Positions 1-7,074 of a DNA stretch of 11,149 bases are shown here, in pieces (the stretch's first letter is position 1; every line of letters begins with the position of its first letter). A program made the translations under genes and the position numbers. Location: positions 1-11,149 of the forward strand of contig CAZMCH010000118.1 in NCBI GenBank assembly GCA_964564735.1, in the 5' to 3' direction. The stretch comes from CAZMCH01 sp964564735. GTDB lineage: Bacteria; Poribacteria; DTPJ01. The notes beneath the pieces are model-generated. The model was not told the origin of the DNA, did not search any database, and was given only the letters and a program-made list of their open reading frames with translations.

Positions 1-213
1 CCTTGAAATATTCTTGGATTGTTTGTATCATTCTATCAGGATTGATTATTTTTTTATAGCTATCCTCCAATACTTTCATGGTAAAATAAATATTAAAATA
101 AAAGGATATGCTATTTTTTGTCTATTTTCAATACTTTCTTACATATTCACATCTCAAAACATTGAAGTATCTTTGTCTTATAAAACTGAGGGTGATTCAG
201 CAGTTAGTATTTC

Positions 214-242
214 TTGACAATATAAAGCTAATAATGTATAAT
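214..242 (+). promoter_or_regulatory. Perfect consensus sigma70-type promoter
   Basis: TTGACA (214-219) and TATAAT (237-242) match the housekeeping -35 and -10 consensus exactly, with the optimal 17-bp spacer (220-236). Transcription would start near 248-250 and read toward tssA, leaving a leader of roughly 265 nt before its ATG. No convincing ORF lies between, so the likely target is the T6SS operon. In AT-rich DNA a chance match is possible, but both hexamers plus ideal spacing is uncommon. The expected start site falls in a small inverted repeat (GATTAG 245-250 / CTAATC 268-273), and a tight dyad TAGAT-TT-ATCTA (259-270) overlaps it. Confidence 0.6.
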
Positions 243-440
243 ACGATTAGTTGTTTAATAGATTTATCTAATCCTCACACTAATAATAAAGGGTTTAATT
301 ACCTAGATATTAGAACCAACCATCTCAGCTATAGCTTTTTTGCCTTAAAATATTTATAAATTCTTAGTATCTTTAATTCAATAGTCGAATTCCTATCAAA
401 ATATGGGATTGAGGATATTTTGGAATCCATCTTGACTTAG

Positions 441-492
441 GTATAAATACACACCAAAGGTGTTACCATATTTAGGTTTGGTATGCTATACC
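441..492 (+). promoter_or_regulatory. Cluster of short dyads upstream of tssA (possible operator or second promoter)
   Basis: Three perfect short palindromes lie within 52 bp, ending 23 nt before the tssA start: GTAT-AA-ATAC (441-450), ACACC-AAA-GGTGT (451-463) and GGTAT-GCT-ATACC (480-492). The last two share a 5-3-5 architecture and their centres are 29 bp apart, close to three helical turns. A weak promoter could overlap them: TTTGGA (419-424), a 17-bp spacer and TATAAA (442-447). The arrangement suggests protein binding or mRNA structure near the tssA start. No specific regulator can be named, and short dyads also arise by chance in AT-rich DNA. Confidence 0.35.
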
Positions 493-515
493 TATCTCTG
501 ACTAGGAGCAAATAA

Positions 516-2126
516 ATGTCTGCTGATTTACTACGATTGGCTTCTGAACCGATTAGTGCTGATAATCCCGTTGGAACACAATTAGTTGATGATCCAGATT
601 ATGACAGGATAAACACAGAAATCCAAAAGGTTGGCTCTCTACATGGAGAGGTCGTTGAATGGGAAGAGGTTGTTAAGGCAGGAACAAACATTTTAACACA
701 AAAATCCAAAGACATAGCGGTTGCTATTTGGTTATGTATGGGTCTTTTTCAGAGACAGGGCTATAAAGGATTAAGCATTGGTCTTGAGATATGTCTAAAT
801 CTCATGGACAAATTTTGGGATACAATGTTCCCTCCGCTTAAAAGAATTAGAGGACGTTCAGCAGCGTTTATATGGCTTGCCTCAAGAATAACACCGCTTA
901 TACAGGAAAAAGCGCCAAGCCAAAATGACGCAGAAGCTATTCAATTATGCGCAATCACTATGGAAAAACTCGTTCAGATGATTGACGAAAAATTTGGTAG
1001 TAATACACCAACGAATAGCGAAACGCCTAATCTCCTTGATTTGAGAAAAGTTCTTCAGGGATATGCCCTGAAATTCAAGGCAGAAGAAAAAAAGGTCGAG
1101 GAAAAACCCAAAACAGAAACTACAGAAAAACCAGCCGAACAGGCTCAGCCAAAAACGACAACAACTACCGCTACTGCTGCGCCAACCGAATTTACCTCAG
1201 CAGTAAATGCTCATCAGGTAATCGCAAGGGCTTGCGGATACTTAAGAGGCTTAAAGCCTGACGATCCAATTCCATATAAGCTGATCAGGATTATACGCTG
1301 GTATCCTGTTGAGAGTCTTCCTCCCGCTGTAAATGGAAAGACACAAATTCCCGGTATACTTCCACAATTGGTTCAGGGTTTTCAAAATTTGCTTAATGGA
1401 GGTGAATGGGAAACGCTATTAAGACAGTCTGAAGCGAATTTTTCCAACTCTCCATTTTGGTTTGATCTTCAGAGATTCATCGATCGCGCCATGACAGAGC
1501 TTGGTCCTACATATACAAATGCCAGACAGGCTGTGCGTGTTGAATTAGCTACGCTCGTTAAGCGATTACCGAACATACTGAATCTTACATTTAATAACGA
1601 TATACCATTTGCAGATGACCAGACAAAAATGTGGATTGAAGCGGATGTTTTGGCATCTATTGCGTCTGCACCGCCATCAACTAGCCAACCAGCAAAAAAA
1701 GAATCAGAAGAATCATCATTAAAAGACAATATAGATGAAATTATCAAAGAAGCAAAACGTATTGCAGTTGGCGGAAAACTTGAAGACGGTATATCTCTGC
1801 TAAAAAAACATCTCTTAGCAGCATCTTTGGGACGAGAGCAATTTATCTGGAAGCTTAATATCGCAAAACTATGCCTTGATGCAGGTAATCCCCGCCTTGC
1901 ATTACCACAACTTGAGTCTCTCGATGAGGAAATCAAAAAATACTCTCTTGAACAATGGGAGCCAGAACTAGCTACTGAAGCAGTCAAATCGCTTTATCAA
2001 TGCAGAAGCAAGCTAATGCAGGATATAAAACAACCTGCACCACAACTTGCTGAATTGATCGATGAGCTATATGCTCGTTTGTGTCGTTTGGATGTTCTTT
2101 CAGCTTTATTACTAGATAAGAAATAA
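516..2126 (+). CDS. tssA: Type VI secretion system protein TssA (ImpA-N / VasJ type)
   Basis: TssA is a cytoplasmic T6SS component that contacts the baseplate and caps or primes growth of the Hcp tube and TssBC sheath. The 536-residue protein has an ImpA-type N-terminal domain (about residues 10-160; note IAVAIWLCMGLFQRQGYKGL and DKFWDTMFPP). A Lys/Glu/Thr/Pro/Ala-rich linker follows at about 188-228. A VasJ-like central part runs from about 230 to 385 (RGLKPDDPIPYKLIRIIRW, PFWFDLQRFIDRAM, IPFADDQTKMWI). A second Ser/Pro/Lys/Glu linker (about 386-405) leads to an alpha-helical C-terminal domain (LCLDAGNPRLALPQLESL, EQWEPELA). This is a long-form TssA, unlike the roughly 340-residue short form. 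The ATG at 516 has the SD AGGAG at 504-508, 7 nt upstream. It is the first gene of the cluster, followed by a 68-nt gap to tssB. Confidence 0.93.
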   Translation: MSADLLRLASEPISADNPVGTQLVDDPDYDRINTEIQKVGSLHGEVVEWEEVVKAGTNILTQKSKDIAVAIWLCMGLFQRQGYKGLSIGLEICLNLMDKFWDTMFPPLKRIRGRSAAFIWLASRITPLIQEKAPSQNDAEAIQLCAITMEKLVQMIDEKFGSNTPTNSETPNLLDLRKVLQGYALKFKAEEKKVEEKPKTETTEKPAEQAQPKTTTTTATAAPTEFTSAVNAHQVIARACGYLRGLKPDDPIPYKLIRIIRWYPVESLPPAVNGKTQIPGILPQLVQGFQNLLNGGEWETLLRQSEANFSNSPFWFDLQRFIDRAMTELGPTYTNARQAVRVELATLVKRLPNILNLTFNNDIPFADDQTKMWIEADVLASIASAPPSTSQPAKKESEESSLKDNIDEIIKEAKRIAVGGKLEDGISLLKKHLLAASLGREQFIWKLNIAKLCLDAGNPRLALPQLESLDEEIKKYSLEQWEPELATEAVKSLYQCRSKLMQDIKQPAPQLAELIDELYARLCRLDVLSALLLDKK

Positions 2127-2147
2127 ATTACTTGCTTTATTTGTTAA

Positions 2148-2175
2148 AATGATCATAAAAGTCTTATTGGTCATT
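2148..2175 (+). promoter_or_regulatory. Stem-loop between tssA and tssB
   Basis: In RNA the sequence folds as AATGATC (2148-2154) against GGTCATT (2169-2175), which is seven pairs including one G-U. It continues as ATAA (2155-2158) against TTAT (2164-2167) with a single bulged U and a five-base loop (AAGTC). The stem ends only five bases before the tssB SD. No U-run follows, so it is not a typical rho-independent terminator. It could set the 5' end of a processed tssB-tssC transcript or affect ribosome access. The role is inferred from position alone. Confidence 0.4.
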
Positions 2176-2180
2176 TATGA

Positions 2181-2186
2181 AAGGAG
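2181..2186 (+). promoter_or_regulatory. SD that sets the tssB start at 2195
   Basis: AAGGAG lies 8 nt before the ATG at 2195, which is ideal spacing. An in-frame ATG at 2177 sits upstream of this SD and has none of its own, so the longer reading (six extra residues) is less likely. Confidence 0.75.
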
Positions 2187-2194
2187 TGAATATT

Positions 2195-2704
2195 ATGGGT
2201 CAAGGAGGATCAGTTGCTCCAAAAGAGCGTGTAAACATAACCTATAAGCCTGCAACAGGTGATGCACAGGAAAATATAGAACTCCCTCTCAAGCTAATGA
2301 TGATGGGTGATTATACATTAAGTCCTGATGACAGATTATTGGAAGATCGCAAACCAATCAATATAGACAAGGATAATTTCAATGATGTTATGCGTAACCA
2401 AAATCTGTCATTGAAAATAAACGTTGAAAATAAGCTATCAGAAGAAGGCGGGCAAATGGCTGTCGATTTAAAGTTTGATACACTTGCTGATTTTAGCCCT
2501 GAATCAGTTGCAAAGCAGATTCCTGAAACAAACAAGCTTTTACAGCTTAGAACTGCATTACAAGCCTTAAAAGGTCCTCTCGGCAATGTGCCTGAATTTA
2601 GGAAAAAGTTACAGAATTTGCTTGATGATATTTCCGCAAGAGAAAAACTTTTGCAGGAGCTTGGCTTAGCGGATGAAGATAAACAAAAAGAAGGAGAAAG
2701 CTAA
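2195..2704 (+). CDS. tssB: Type VI secretion contractile sheath small subunit TssB (VipA)
   Basis: TssB pairs with TssC to build the contractile sheath that surrounds the Hcp tube in the cytoplasm. From the preferred ATG at 2195 the protein has 169 residues, normal for the family. Conserved elements are the N-terminal strand RVNITYKP (residues 12-19), the core PLKLMMMGDY (31-40), the segment around DFSPESVAKQIPE, and the helical C-terminus with LRTALQALKGPLGNVPEFRK. These match the VipA/ImpB family end to end, with no truncation. tssC follows after 54 nt with its own strong SD, and the two genes are always paired in T6SS clusters. I see no signal peptide or membrane segment. Confidence 0.96.
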   Translation: MGQGGSVAPKERVNITYKPATGDAQENIELPLKLMMMGDYTLSPDDRLLEDRKPINIDKDNFNDVMRNQNLSLKINVENKLSEEGGQMAVDLKFDTLADFSPESVAKQIPETNKLLQLRTALQALKGPLGNVPEFRKKLQNLLDDISAREKLLQELGLADEDKQKEGES

Positions 2705-2758
2705 AAAGCTGATTTTGGTATTGTACTCGAAATCTTAATTAATTATGGAGGTGAGATT

Positions 2759-4246
2759 ATGGCAGAAGTTAATGAACAAGAACAAGCTCAAAAAGAGACA
2801 ACAGCCGAAGAGGAAGTTTCGTTACTCGATGCAATTTTGGCAGAAACAAAAATGAAACCTTCTGATGAAGGCTATAGCATTGCAAAACAAGGTGTTTCAG
2901 CCTTTATTGCTGAGCTACTAAAACCCACTCGTGAAGGCGCAAAAGTTCAACAAAATCTCATAAACGAGATGATCTCTGAGATTGATAAGAAACTTAGCGC
3001 ACAAGTTGATGAAGTACTACATCATAAAGATTTCCAAAAGCTAGAATCTGCTTGGCGCGGATTAAAGCTAGTCATTGATCGAACTGATTTCCGCCAGAAT
3101 ATCAAAATTGAGGTTCTCAATGTATCCAAAGAGGATTTACTTAATGATTTTGAAGATTCGCCAGAAGTTACCAAGTCTGGTTTATATCAGCTTGTATATA
3201 ATACTGCCTATGGAACTTTTGGTGGACAACCGTATGGTGCTATGATAGCCAATTACGAGTTCGGTCCCGGACCACAAGATATTAAGTTGCTTCAATATGT
3301 TGCCAGTGTCGCTGCGATGTCGCATTGTCCATTTATCGCCGCCGCAGGACCACAATTCTTTGGGCTTGACGATTTTCGTAAGTTGCCTAATCTAAAAGAC
3401 CTTAGTTCTATATTTGAAGGTCCTCAATATATAAAATGGAACTCTTTTAGAGAATCAGAAGATGCCCGTTATGTTGGATTATCAATGCCTCGATTTTTAT
3501 TACGTCAACCATATTCTCCAGAAACAGTTCCAATTAAAGCGTTTGAGTATACAGAAAACGTAAGTGATGGACATGAAAAATATCTATGGGGTAATACTGC
3601 TTTTACTTTTGCTACACGTTTGACAGAAAGTTTTGCCAATTTTGGTTGGTGTCCAAATATTATTGGACCACAATCTGGTGGTGCGGTAAAAGACCTTCCT
3701 ATGCACTTATTTGAATCTATGGGTGAAATTGCCACCAAAATTCCAACCGAAGTGGCAATAACTGACCGTCGTGAATTGGAACTTGCCGATCAGGGATTTA
3801 TGAGCCTTGTTTACCGAAAGGGAAGCGATAATGCCGCTTACTTCTCTGCAAACTCCGCTCAAAAGCCCAAGTTCTTTGGTGATACTCCCGAAGGGAGAAC
3901 AGCAGAAACCAATTATAGACTTGGGACGCAGTTACCATATATGTTTGTCATTACACGCCTAGCGCATTACATTAAAGTTATGCAACGTGAAAATCTTGGT
4001 AGTTTTAAGACCCGTGTTGATCTTGAAAGAGAACTGAACGACTGGATACGACAATATGTATCAGATACAGATACACCAATGCCAGGTGTCCGTCAGAGAC
4101 GACCTCTTCGCAGAGCAGTAATAAATGTAGAGGATGTCCCGGGAGAAGCAGGATGGTATAAGGTTAGTATGAAAGTCCAACCTCACATGAAATACATGGG
4201 TGCTTTCTTTGAACTTGCGCTAGTCGGAAAACTTGACAAACAATAA
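2759..4246 (+). CDS. tssC: Type VI secretion contractile sheath large subunit TssC (VipB)
   Basis: TssC is the large sheath protein; its complex with TssB forms the contractile helical tube. The 495-residue product is typical in length. Residues 19-31 (EVSLLDAILAETK), followed by MKPSDEGYS, correspond to the N-terminal helix that ClpV recognises on contracted sheaths in characterised systems. Family motifs follow in order: DEVLHHKDFQKLESAWRGL, VYNTAYGTFGGQPYG, AAAGPQFFGL, LRQPYSPETVPIKAFEY, WGNTAFTFATRLTESF, then LGTQLPYMFVITRLAHYIKV and a C-terminal MKVQPHMKYMGAFFEL. The ATG at 2759 has an unusually strong SD, GGAGGTGA (2747-2754), with a 4-nt spacer. That fits the high copy number needed for a structural protein. 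hcp follows after 77 nt. Confidence 0.97.
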   Translation: MAEVNEQEQAQKETTAEEEVSLLDAILAETKMKPSDEGYSIAKQGVSAFIAELLKPTREGAKVQQNLINEMISEIDKKLSAQVDEVLHHKDFQKLESAWRGLKLVIDRTDFRQNIKIEVLNVSKEDLLNDFEDSPEVTKSGLYQLVYNTAYGTFGGQPYGAMIANYEFGPGPQDIKLLQYVASVAAMSHCPFIAAAGPQFFGLDDFRKLPNLKDLSSIFEGPQYIKWNSFRESEDARYVGLSMPRFLLRQPYSPETVPIKAFEYTENVSDGHEKYLWGNTAFTFATRLTESFANFGWCPNIIGPQSGGAVKDLPMHLFESMGEIATKIPTEVAITDRRELELADQGFMSLVYRKGSDNAAYFSANSAQKPKFFGDTPEGRTAETNYRLGTQLPYMFVITRLAHYIKVMQRENLGSFKTRVDLERELNDWIRQYVSDTDTPMPGVRQRRPLRRAVINVEDVPGEAGWYKVSMKVQPHMKYMGAFFELALVGKLDKQ

Positions 4247-4249
4247 AAA

Positions 4250-4264
4250 GTGTCTATCTGACAC
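4250..4264 (+). promoter_or_regulatory. Small hairpin after tssC
   Basis: GTGTC (4250-4254) and GACAC (4260-4264) form a perfect five-base-pair stem with a five-base loop, starting four bases after the tssC stop. No U-run follows and the stem is short, so it is unlikely to terminate strongly. It might protect the 3' end of a tssBC transcript. Confidence 0.2.
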
Positions 4265-4323
4265 ACAAACAACTACTGCAACGATTATTCATTTGCTGCA
4301 GCACAAAAGAAGGAGAAATCGTT

Positions 4324-4809
4324 ATGCCAATGCCATTTCATCTTTACATAACTGGGGAAAATCAAGGCAACATATCTGAAGGGGCTTGTGACATTCAGGG
4401 AAGAGAAGATAGCATTCTTTGCCAAGCACTTGATCATAATGTCCATATACCTTACGATATACAAACTGGCTCAACAACCGCCAAAAGAGTTCATGATGCC
4501 ATAAAGATCACAAAAGTATTTGATAAATCATCGCCAAAACTTTATCAGGCTTTATGCACAGGTGAAACGATAACCGAAGCAGTATTGAAATTCTTTAAGG
4601 TTATTGGCTCTACTGAAACTCACTATTTCTCTATTAAAATAGAAGATGGTAGGCTTGTTTCTGTCAAGCCTTGGGTCCCAAACTGTCTCGATCCCACAAA
4701 AGCAACTTTCACTCACATGGAAGATGTATCTTTTACCTATAGAAAAATTACTTGGACTTGGGAAGTTGACGGTATTGAATCCGAAGATGACTGGACTGTT
4801 GCTAGATAA
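4324..4809 (+). CDS. hcp: Type VI secretion inner tube protein Hcp (TssD)
   Basis: Hcp forms hexameric rings that stack into the tube expelled by sheath contraction; it is also a secreted hallmark and can carry effectors. The 161-residue protein follows the standard Hcp fold in sequence: FHLYIT near the N-terminus, DIQGREDSI (23-31), ALDHNVHIPYD, TTAKRVHDAIKITKVFDKSSPKLY (51-74, the RxHxxxxxTKxxDxSSPxLY region), and a C-terminal FTYRKITWTWEVDG followed by EDDW. This resembles the enterobacterial/pseudomonad Hcp type whose end reads RYEKITWTYKDG. There is no C-terminal extension, so it is not an evolved Hcp-effector fusion. SD AGAAGGAG (4307-4314 region) lies 9 nt before the ATG. A strong hairpin follows the gene. 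Confidence 0.96.
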   Translation: MPMPFHLYITGENQGNISEGACDIQGREDSILCQALDHNVHIPYDIQTGSTTAKRVHDAIKITKVFDKSSPKLYQALCTGETITEAVLKFFKVIGSTETHYFSIKIEDGRLVSVKPWVPNCLDPTKATFTHMEDVSFTYRKITWTWEVDGIESEDDWTVAR

Positions 4810-4836
4810 TTTATTCTATGCAAAATCTATCTTAAT

Positions 4837-4863
4837 AAGGGGCGGGAATCTAAACCGCCCCTT
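4837..4863 (+). terminator. Hairpin after hcp, partial terminator or attenuator
   Basis: AAGGGGCGG (4837-4845) and CCGCCCCTT (4855-4863) form a perfect nine-base-pair, GC-rich stem with a nine-base loop. It is the most GC-rich spot in the gap, in strongly AT-rich surroundings. The sequence that follows, GCTTTATCTT, is T-rich but interrupted, so termination is likely partial. Lying between the abundant tube gene hcp and the low-copy baseplate gene tssE, it would allow higher hcp than baseplate expression, or stabilise the 3' end of the upstream message. The structure is seen; the effect is inferred. Confidence 0.65.
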
Positions 4864-4878
4864 GCTTTATCTTGATAT

Positions 4879-4882
4879 GGAG
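4879..4882 (+). promoter_or_regulatory. SD that sets the tssE start at 4893
   Basis: GGAG lies 10 nt before the ATG at 4893. An in-frame TTG at 4872 would extend the protein by seven residues. It would start inside the AT stretch next to the hairpin with no SD, so ATG 4893 is preferred. Confidence 0.6.
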
Positions 4883-4892
4883 CATATATACT

Positions 4893-5309
4893 ATGTTCAA
4901 ATCACGAACTTTATTAGAAAGATTCAATGACCCTCATGCTGAAAGACCTCTTAGCACAAATCAAAGCACAGAGGAACTAGCCGAATCTATACTAAATAAT
5001 CTAAAAAGAATGCTTAATACACGTCAGGGAGGTCCAATGATTCATCCTGATGATTATGGTATGCTTGATATTACAGATGTCTATACACGTTTCCCTGATT
5101 CTATCGCTGATGTCCAAAGAGCAATCAAGACAACCATCGAGAAATACGAACCTAGATTGAAAAACGTGCAAGTAGAGCATACAGGCGAAGGCATGGATTT
5201 ACAAACTCTCAAATTTAAGATTACTGCACAGCTTGCTGACAGAAAAAGAGATTCAATATATTTTGAAACACTTGTTGATCCTTCTGGTGAGGTGCAGTTA
5301 AATGGATAA
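4893..5309 (+). CDS. tssE: Type VI secretion baseplate protein TssE (gp25-like)
   Basis: TssE is the T6SS counterpart of phage T4 gp25 and links the baseplate wedge to the first sheath ring. From ATG 4893 the protein has 138 residues, typical for TssE. Recognisable are LLERF (7-11), ESILNNLKRMLNTRQGG (31-47), DYGMLDITDVY (54-64), and a C-terminal gp25-type region with IKTTIEKYEPRLKNVQVE and LKFKITAQL. In gp25-like proteins the E-P-R-L segment is a conserved core motif, and it is present here. The gene follows the hcp hairpin and overlaps tssF by 8 nt, which suggests translational coupling of the baseplate genes. Confidence 0.95.
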   Translation: MFKSRTLLERFNDPHAERPLSTNQSTEELAESILNNLKRMLNTRQGGPMIHPDDYGMLDITDVYTRFPDSIADVQRAIKTTIEKYEPRLKNVQVEHTGEGMDLQTLKFKITAQLADRKRDSIYFETLVDPSGEVQLNG

Positions 5310-7074
5310 TAGCAGAGAAAAAAAAGGCAATTATAACGAATATTATCAAGATGAATTATTCTTCCTTCGTGAGATGGGCAGAGAATTTACTGAGACTCAT
5401 CCCATGCTGGCGCATTATCTCACAGAGGCAGGAAGCGACCCCGATGTGGAGCGATTATTAGAAGGCTTTGCATTTCTAACAGGTAGAATCAGGCAAAAAC
5501 TTGATGATGAATTACCAGAGCTGACACATACCATCATGGGTTTGTTATGCCCACATTACCTAAGACCAATACCCGCCATGTCAATAGTTGAGTTTGAGCC
5601 TCAAAGAACCTTACGAAGTAAATACCTTATTCCTCGTAATAAGACGGAAATTGAGTCCGTCCCTGTTGCAAATACAAGATGTAAATTTAGAATCTGCTAT
5701 GATGTTGAAATACTGCCCATTGGGATAGATGATGTAATATTAGAAAATCAACAGATCAAGATTTTATTCAGAATTCTTAATGGAGTTCAATTCTCCGCTT
5801 TGGAACTAGACAAGATCAGGATTAATTTGCATGGTGACCCTGCAATACAATATGAATTATACAATATTCTTTCTCGTTATGTTCAAAGAGTCATCATCAG
5901 ACCAACAGGAATAACCCAAGATGATCAAGCAATAATAATAGATAAAACTAATGTCAAAGCAGTTGGATTTGATGAATCCGAAGGTATTATCCCATATCCT
6001 CCAAATTCATTCTTGGGTTATCGGGTTATTCAGGAATATTTTGCGTTTCCTGATAAGTTTATGTTTATGGATATAATGGGGCTTCGACCTGCAAGCAAAT
6101 TGGCTATACAAGATACATTTGAGATGGTTTTTCAGTTTTCACGCCGTCCAAGTGATTCTCTTAGGCTAACAAAAGATAATATTCATATAAATTGCACCCC
6201 CGTTATAAATCTGTTCTCTAGGTCAGCTGATCCTATACGCATTAATAATGAAAGGACAGAATATAGAATCCGTCCAGAAGGACCGAATCCTCAGCATTAC
6301 GAAGTCTATTCTGTTGATAAGGTTATGGGTCTAATTTCTGGGACTGCACAACAATACGAGTATAAGCCATTTTATTCTTTTATTCATAGCCTATCAAATA
6401 GCTCTAATATCTATTATCAAACAAGACTTCGTGATTCTGTTAATGCAGAAAATACAACAGAAACCTATATATCATTTGTAAACCACGATCAATCATTTGT
6501 TACACCCTCTACTGAGATAATATCAATGGAACTCACTTGCATAAATCGCCAACTTACCGAACAGCTTAGACTTGGTGACATCAGAATTCCAACAAGTAGT
6601 TCCCCTGAAATTGCAAAATTCCGTAATATAACCAATATTACTCCTATAATATACCCGAATTTTGGCGGTTCACTTCACTGGAAACTTATATCTCATTTAA
6701 CCCTAAACAAGCTATCAATTACATCAGTAGAAGCCTTGAAGGGCATCTTATCGCTCTATAATTTTCAGTCTGCACAACGCACAGCAGTCGCAACAGAAAA
6801 TCAAAGGCGTTTGGATAGCATTGTTGCTGTTCGTGGTATCCAGAAAAACAGGCTATATAGAGGAGTCCCAATAAGAGGAACAGAAATACAAATTGACATT
6901 CAGGAAAATAATTTCCTCAATGACGGAGATATGTATCTACTATGCAATGTCCTTAATGAATTTTTGGCTTTATATTCAACAATAAACTCATTTACTCAAA
7001 TGACCGTAAGAGGCGTAAGTCGTGGAGAGGTTAATACATGGCAGATGAGGATCGGGAAACAATCCCCCCATTAA
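5302..7074 (+). CDS. tssF: Type VI secretion baseplate protein TssF
   Basis: TssF (VasA/ImpG family) forms the baseplate wedge with TssG, TssE and TssK. The 590-residue product is full length. The N-terminal signature is very clear: YYQDELFFLREMG (14-26), then DPDVERLLEGFAFLTGRIR, KLDDELPELTHTIMGLLCPH and YLRPIPAMSIVEF. The middle contains INLFSRSADPI and YEVYSVDKVMG. The C-terminal part has RRLDSIVAVRG, RGTEIQIDI, a GDMYLLCNVLNEFLALY segment and INSFTQMTVR, as usual for the family. Its ATG lies inside the tssE 3' end (8-nt overlap), with SD GAGGTG at 5289-5294. Its own 3' end overlaps tssG by 37 nt. I see no frameshift or insertion. Confidence 0.96.
   Translation: MDNSREKKGNYNEYYQDELFFLREMGREFTETHPMLAHYLTEAGSDPDVERLLEGFAFLTGRIRQKLDDELPELTHTIMGLLCPHYLRPIPAMSIVEFEPQRTLRSKYLIPRNKTEIESVPVANTRCKFRICYDVEILPIGIDDVILENQQIKILFRILNGVQFSALELDKIRINLHGDPAIQYELYNILSRYVQRVIIRPTGITQDDQAIIIDKTNVKAVGFDESEGIIPYPPNSFLGYRVIQEYFAFPDKFMFMDIMGLRPASKLAIQDTFEMVFQFSRRPSDSLRLTKDNIHINCTPVINLFSRSADPIRINNERTEYRIRPEGPNPQHYEVYSVDKVMGLISGTAQQYEYKPFYSFIHSLSNSSNIYYQTRLRDSVNAENTTETYISFVNHDQSFVTPSTEIISMELTCINRQLTEQLRLGDIRIPTSSSPEIAKFRNITNITPIIYPNFGGSLHWKLISHLTLNKLSITSVEALKGILSLYNFQSAQRTAVATENQRRLDSIVAVRGIQKNRLYRGVPIRGTEIQIDIQENNFLNDGDMYLLCNVLNEFLALYSTINSFTQMTVRGVSRGEVNTWQMRIGKQSPH

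Larger units (their letters stand above)
1..515. other. AT-rich upstream leader region, no convincing complete gene
   Basis: This stretch is visibly more AT-rich than the genes that follow. One frame is open from the left edge (about 2-217, stop TGA at 215-217). It reads as a hydrophobic 72-residue tail with a possible membrane segment (GYAIFCLFSILSYIF) and a polar end. It has no ATG start with an SD inside the window and matches no family I recognise, so it could be the 3' end of an upstream gene or chance. A second open frame (108-359) overlaps it out of phase and runs through the promoter described separately, so it is probably not coding. The rest looks like the 5' regulatory region of the T6SS operon. 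Confidence 0.5.

Noticed and set aside
2..217. Frame open from the left edge, possibly the end of an upstream gene
   Set aside because: The absence of stops over 72 codons is mildly suggestive and a hydrophobic segment is present, but there is no start in view and no recognisable motif, so it is described only under the leader region.
108..359. An 83-codon frame in the upstream leader
   Set aside because: It overlaps another open frame, runs through the consensus promoter, is dominated by AT-driven Leu/Phe/Tyr/Asn residues, has no SD, and resembles no family.
432..460. TTGACT (432-437) as the -35 of a tssA promoter
   Set aside because: At 16-18 bp downstream there is only CCAAAGG-like sequence, not a -10; TATAAA is just four bases after the hexamer, so they cannot pair as one promoter.
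1469..1987. 172-codon reverse-strand frame inside tssA
   Set aside because: It is antisense to conserved TssA coding sequence and has the Ser-rich composition typical of a shadow frame.
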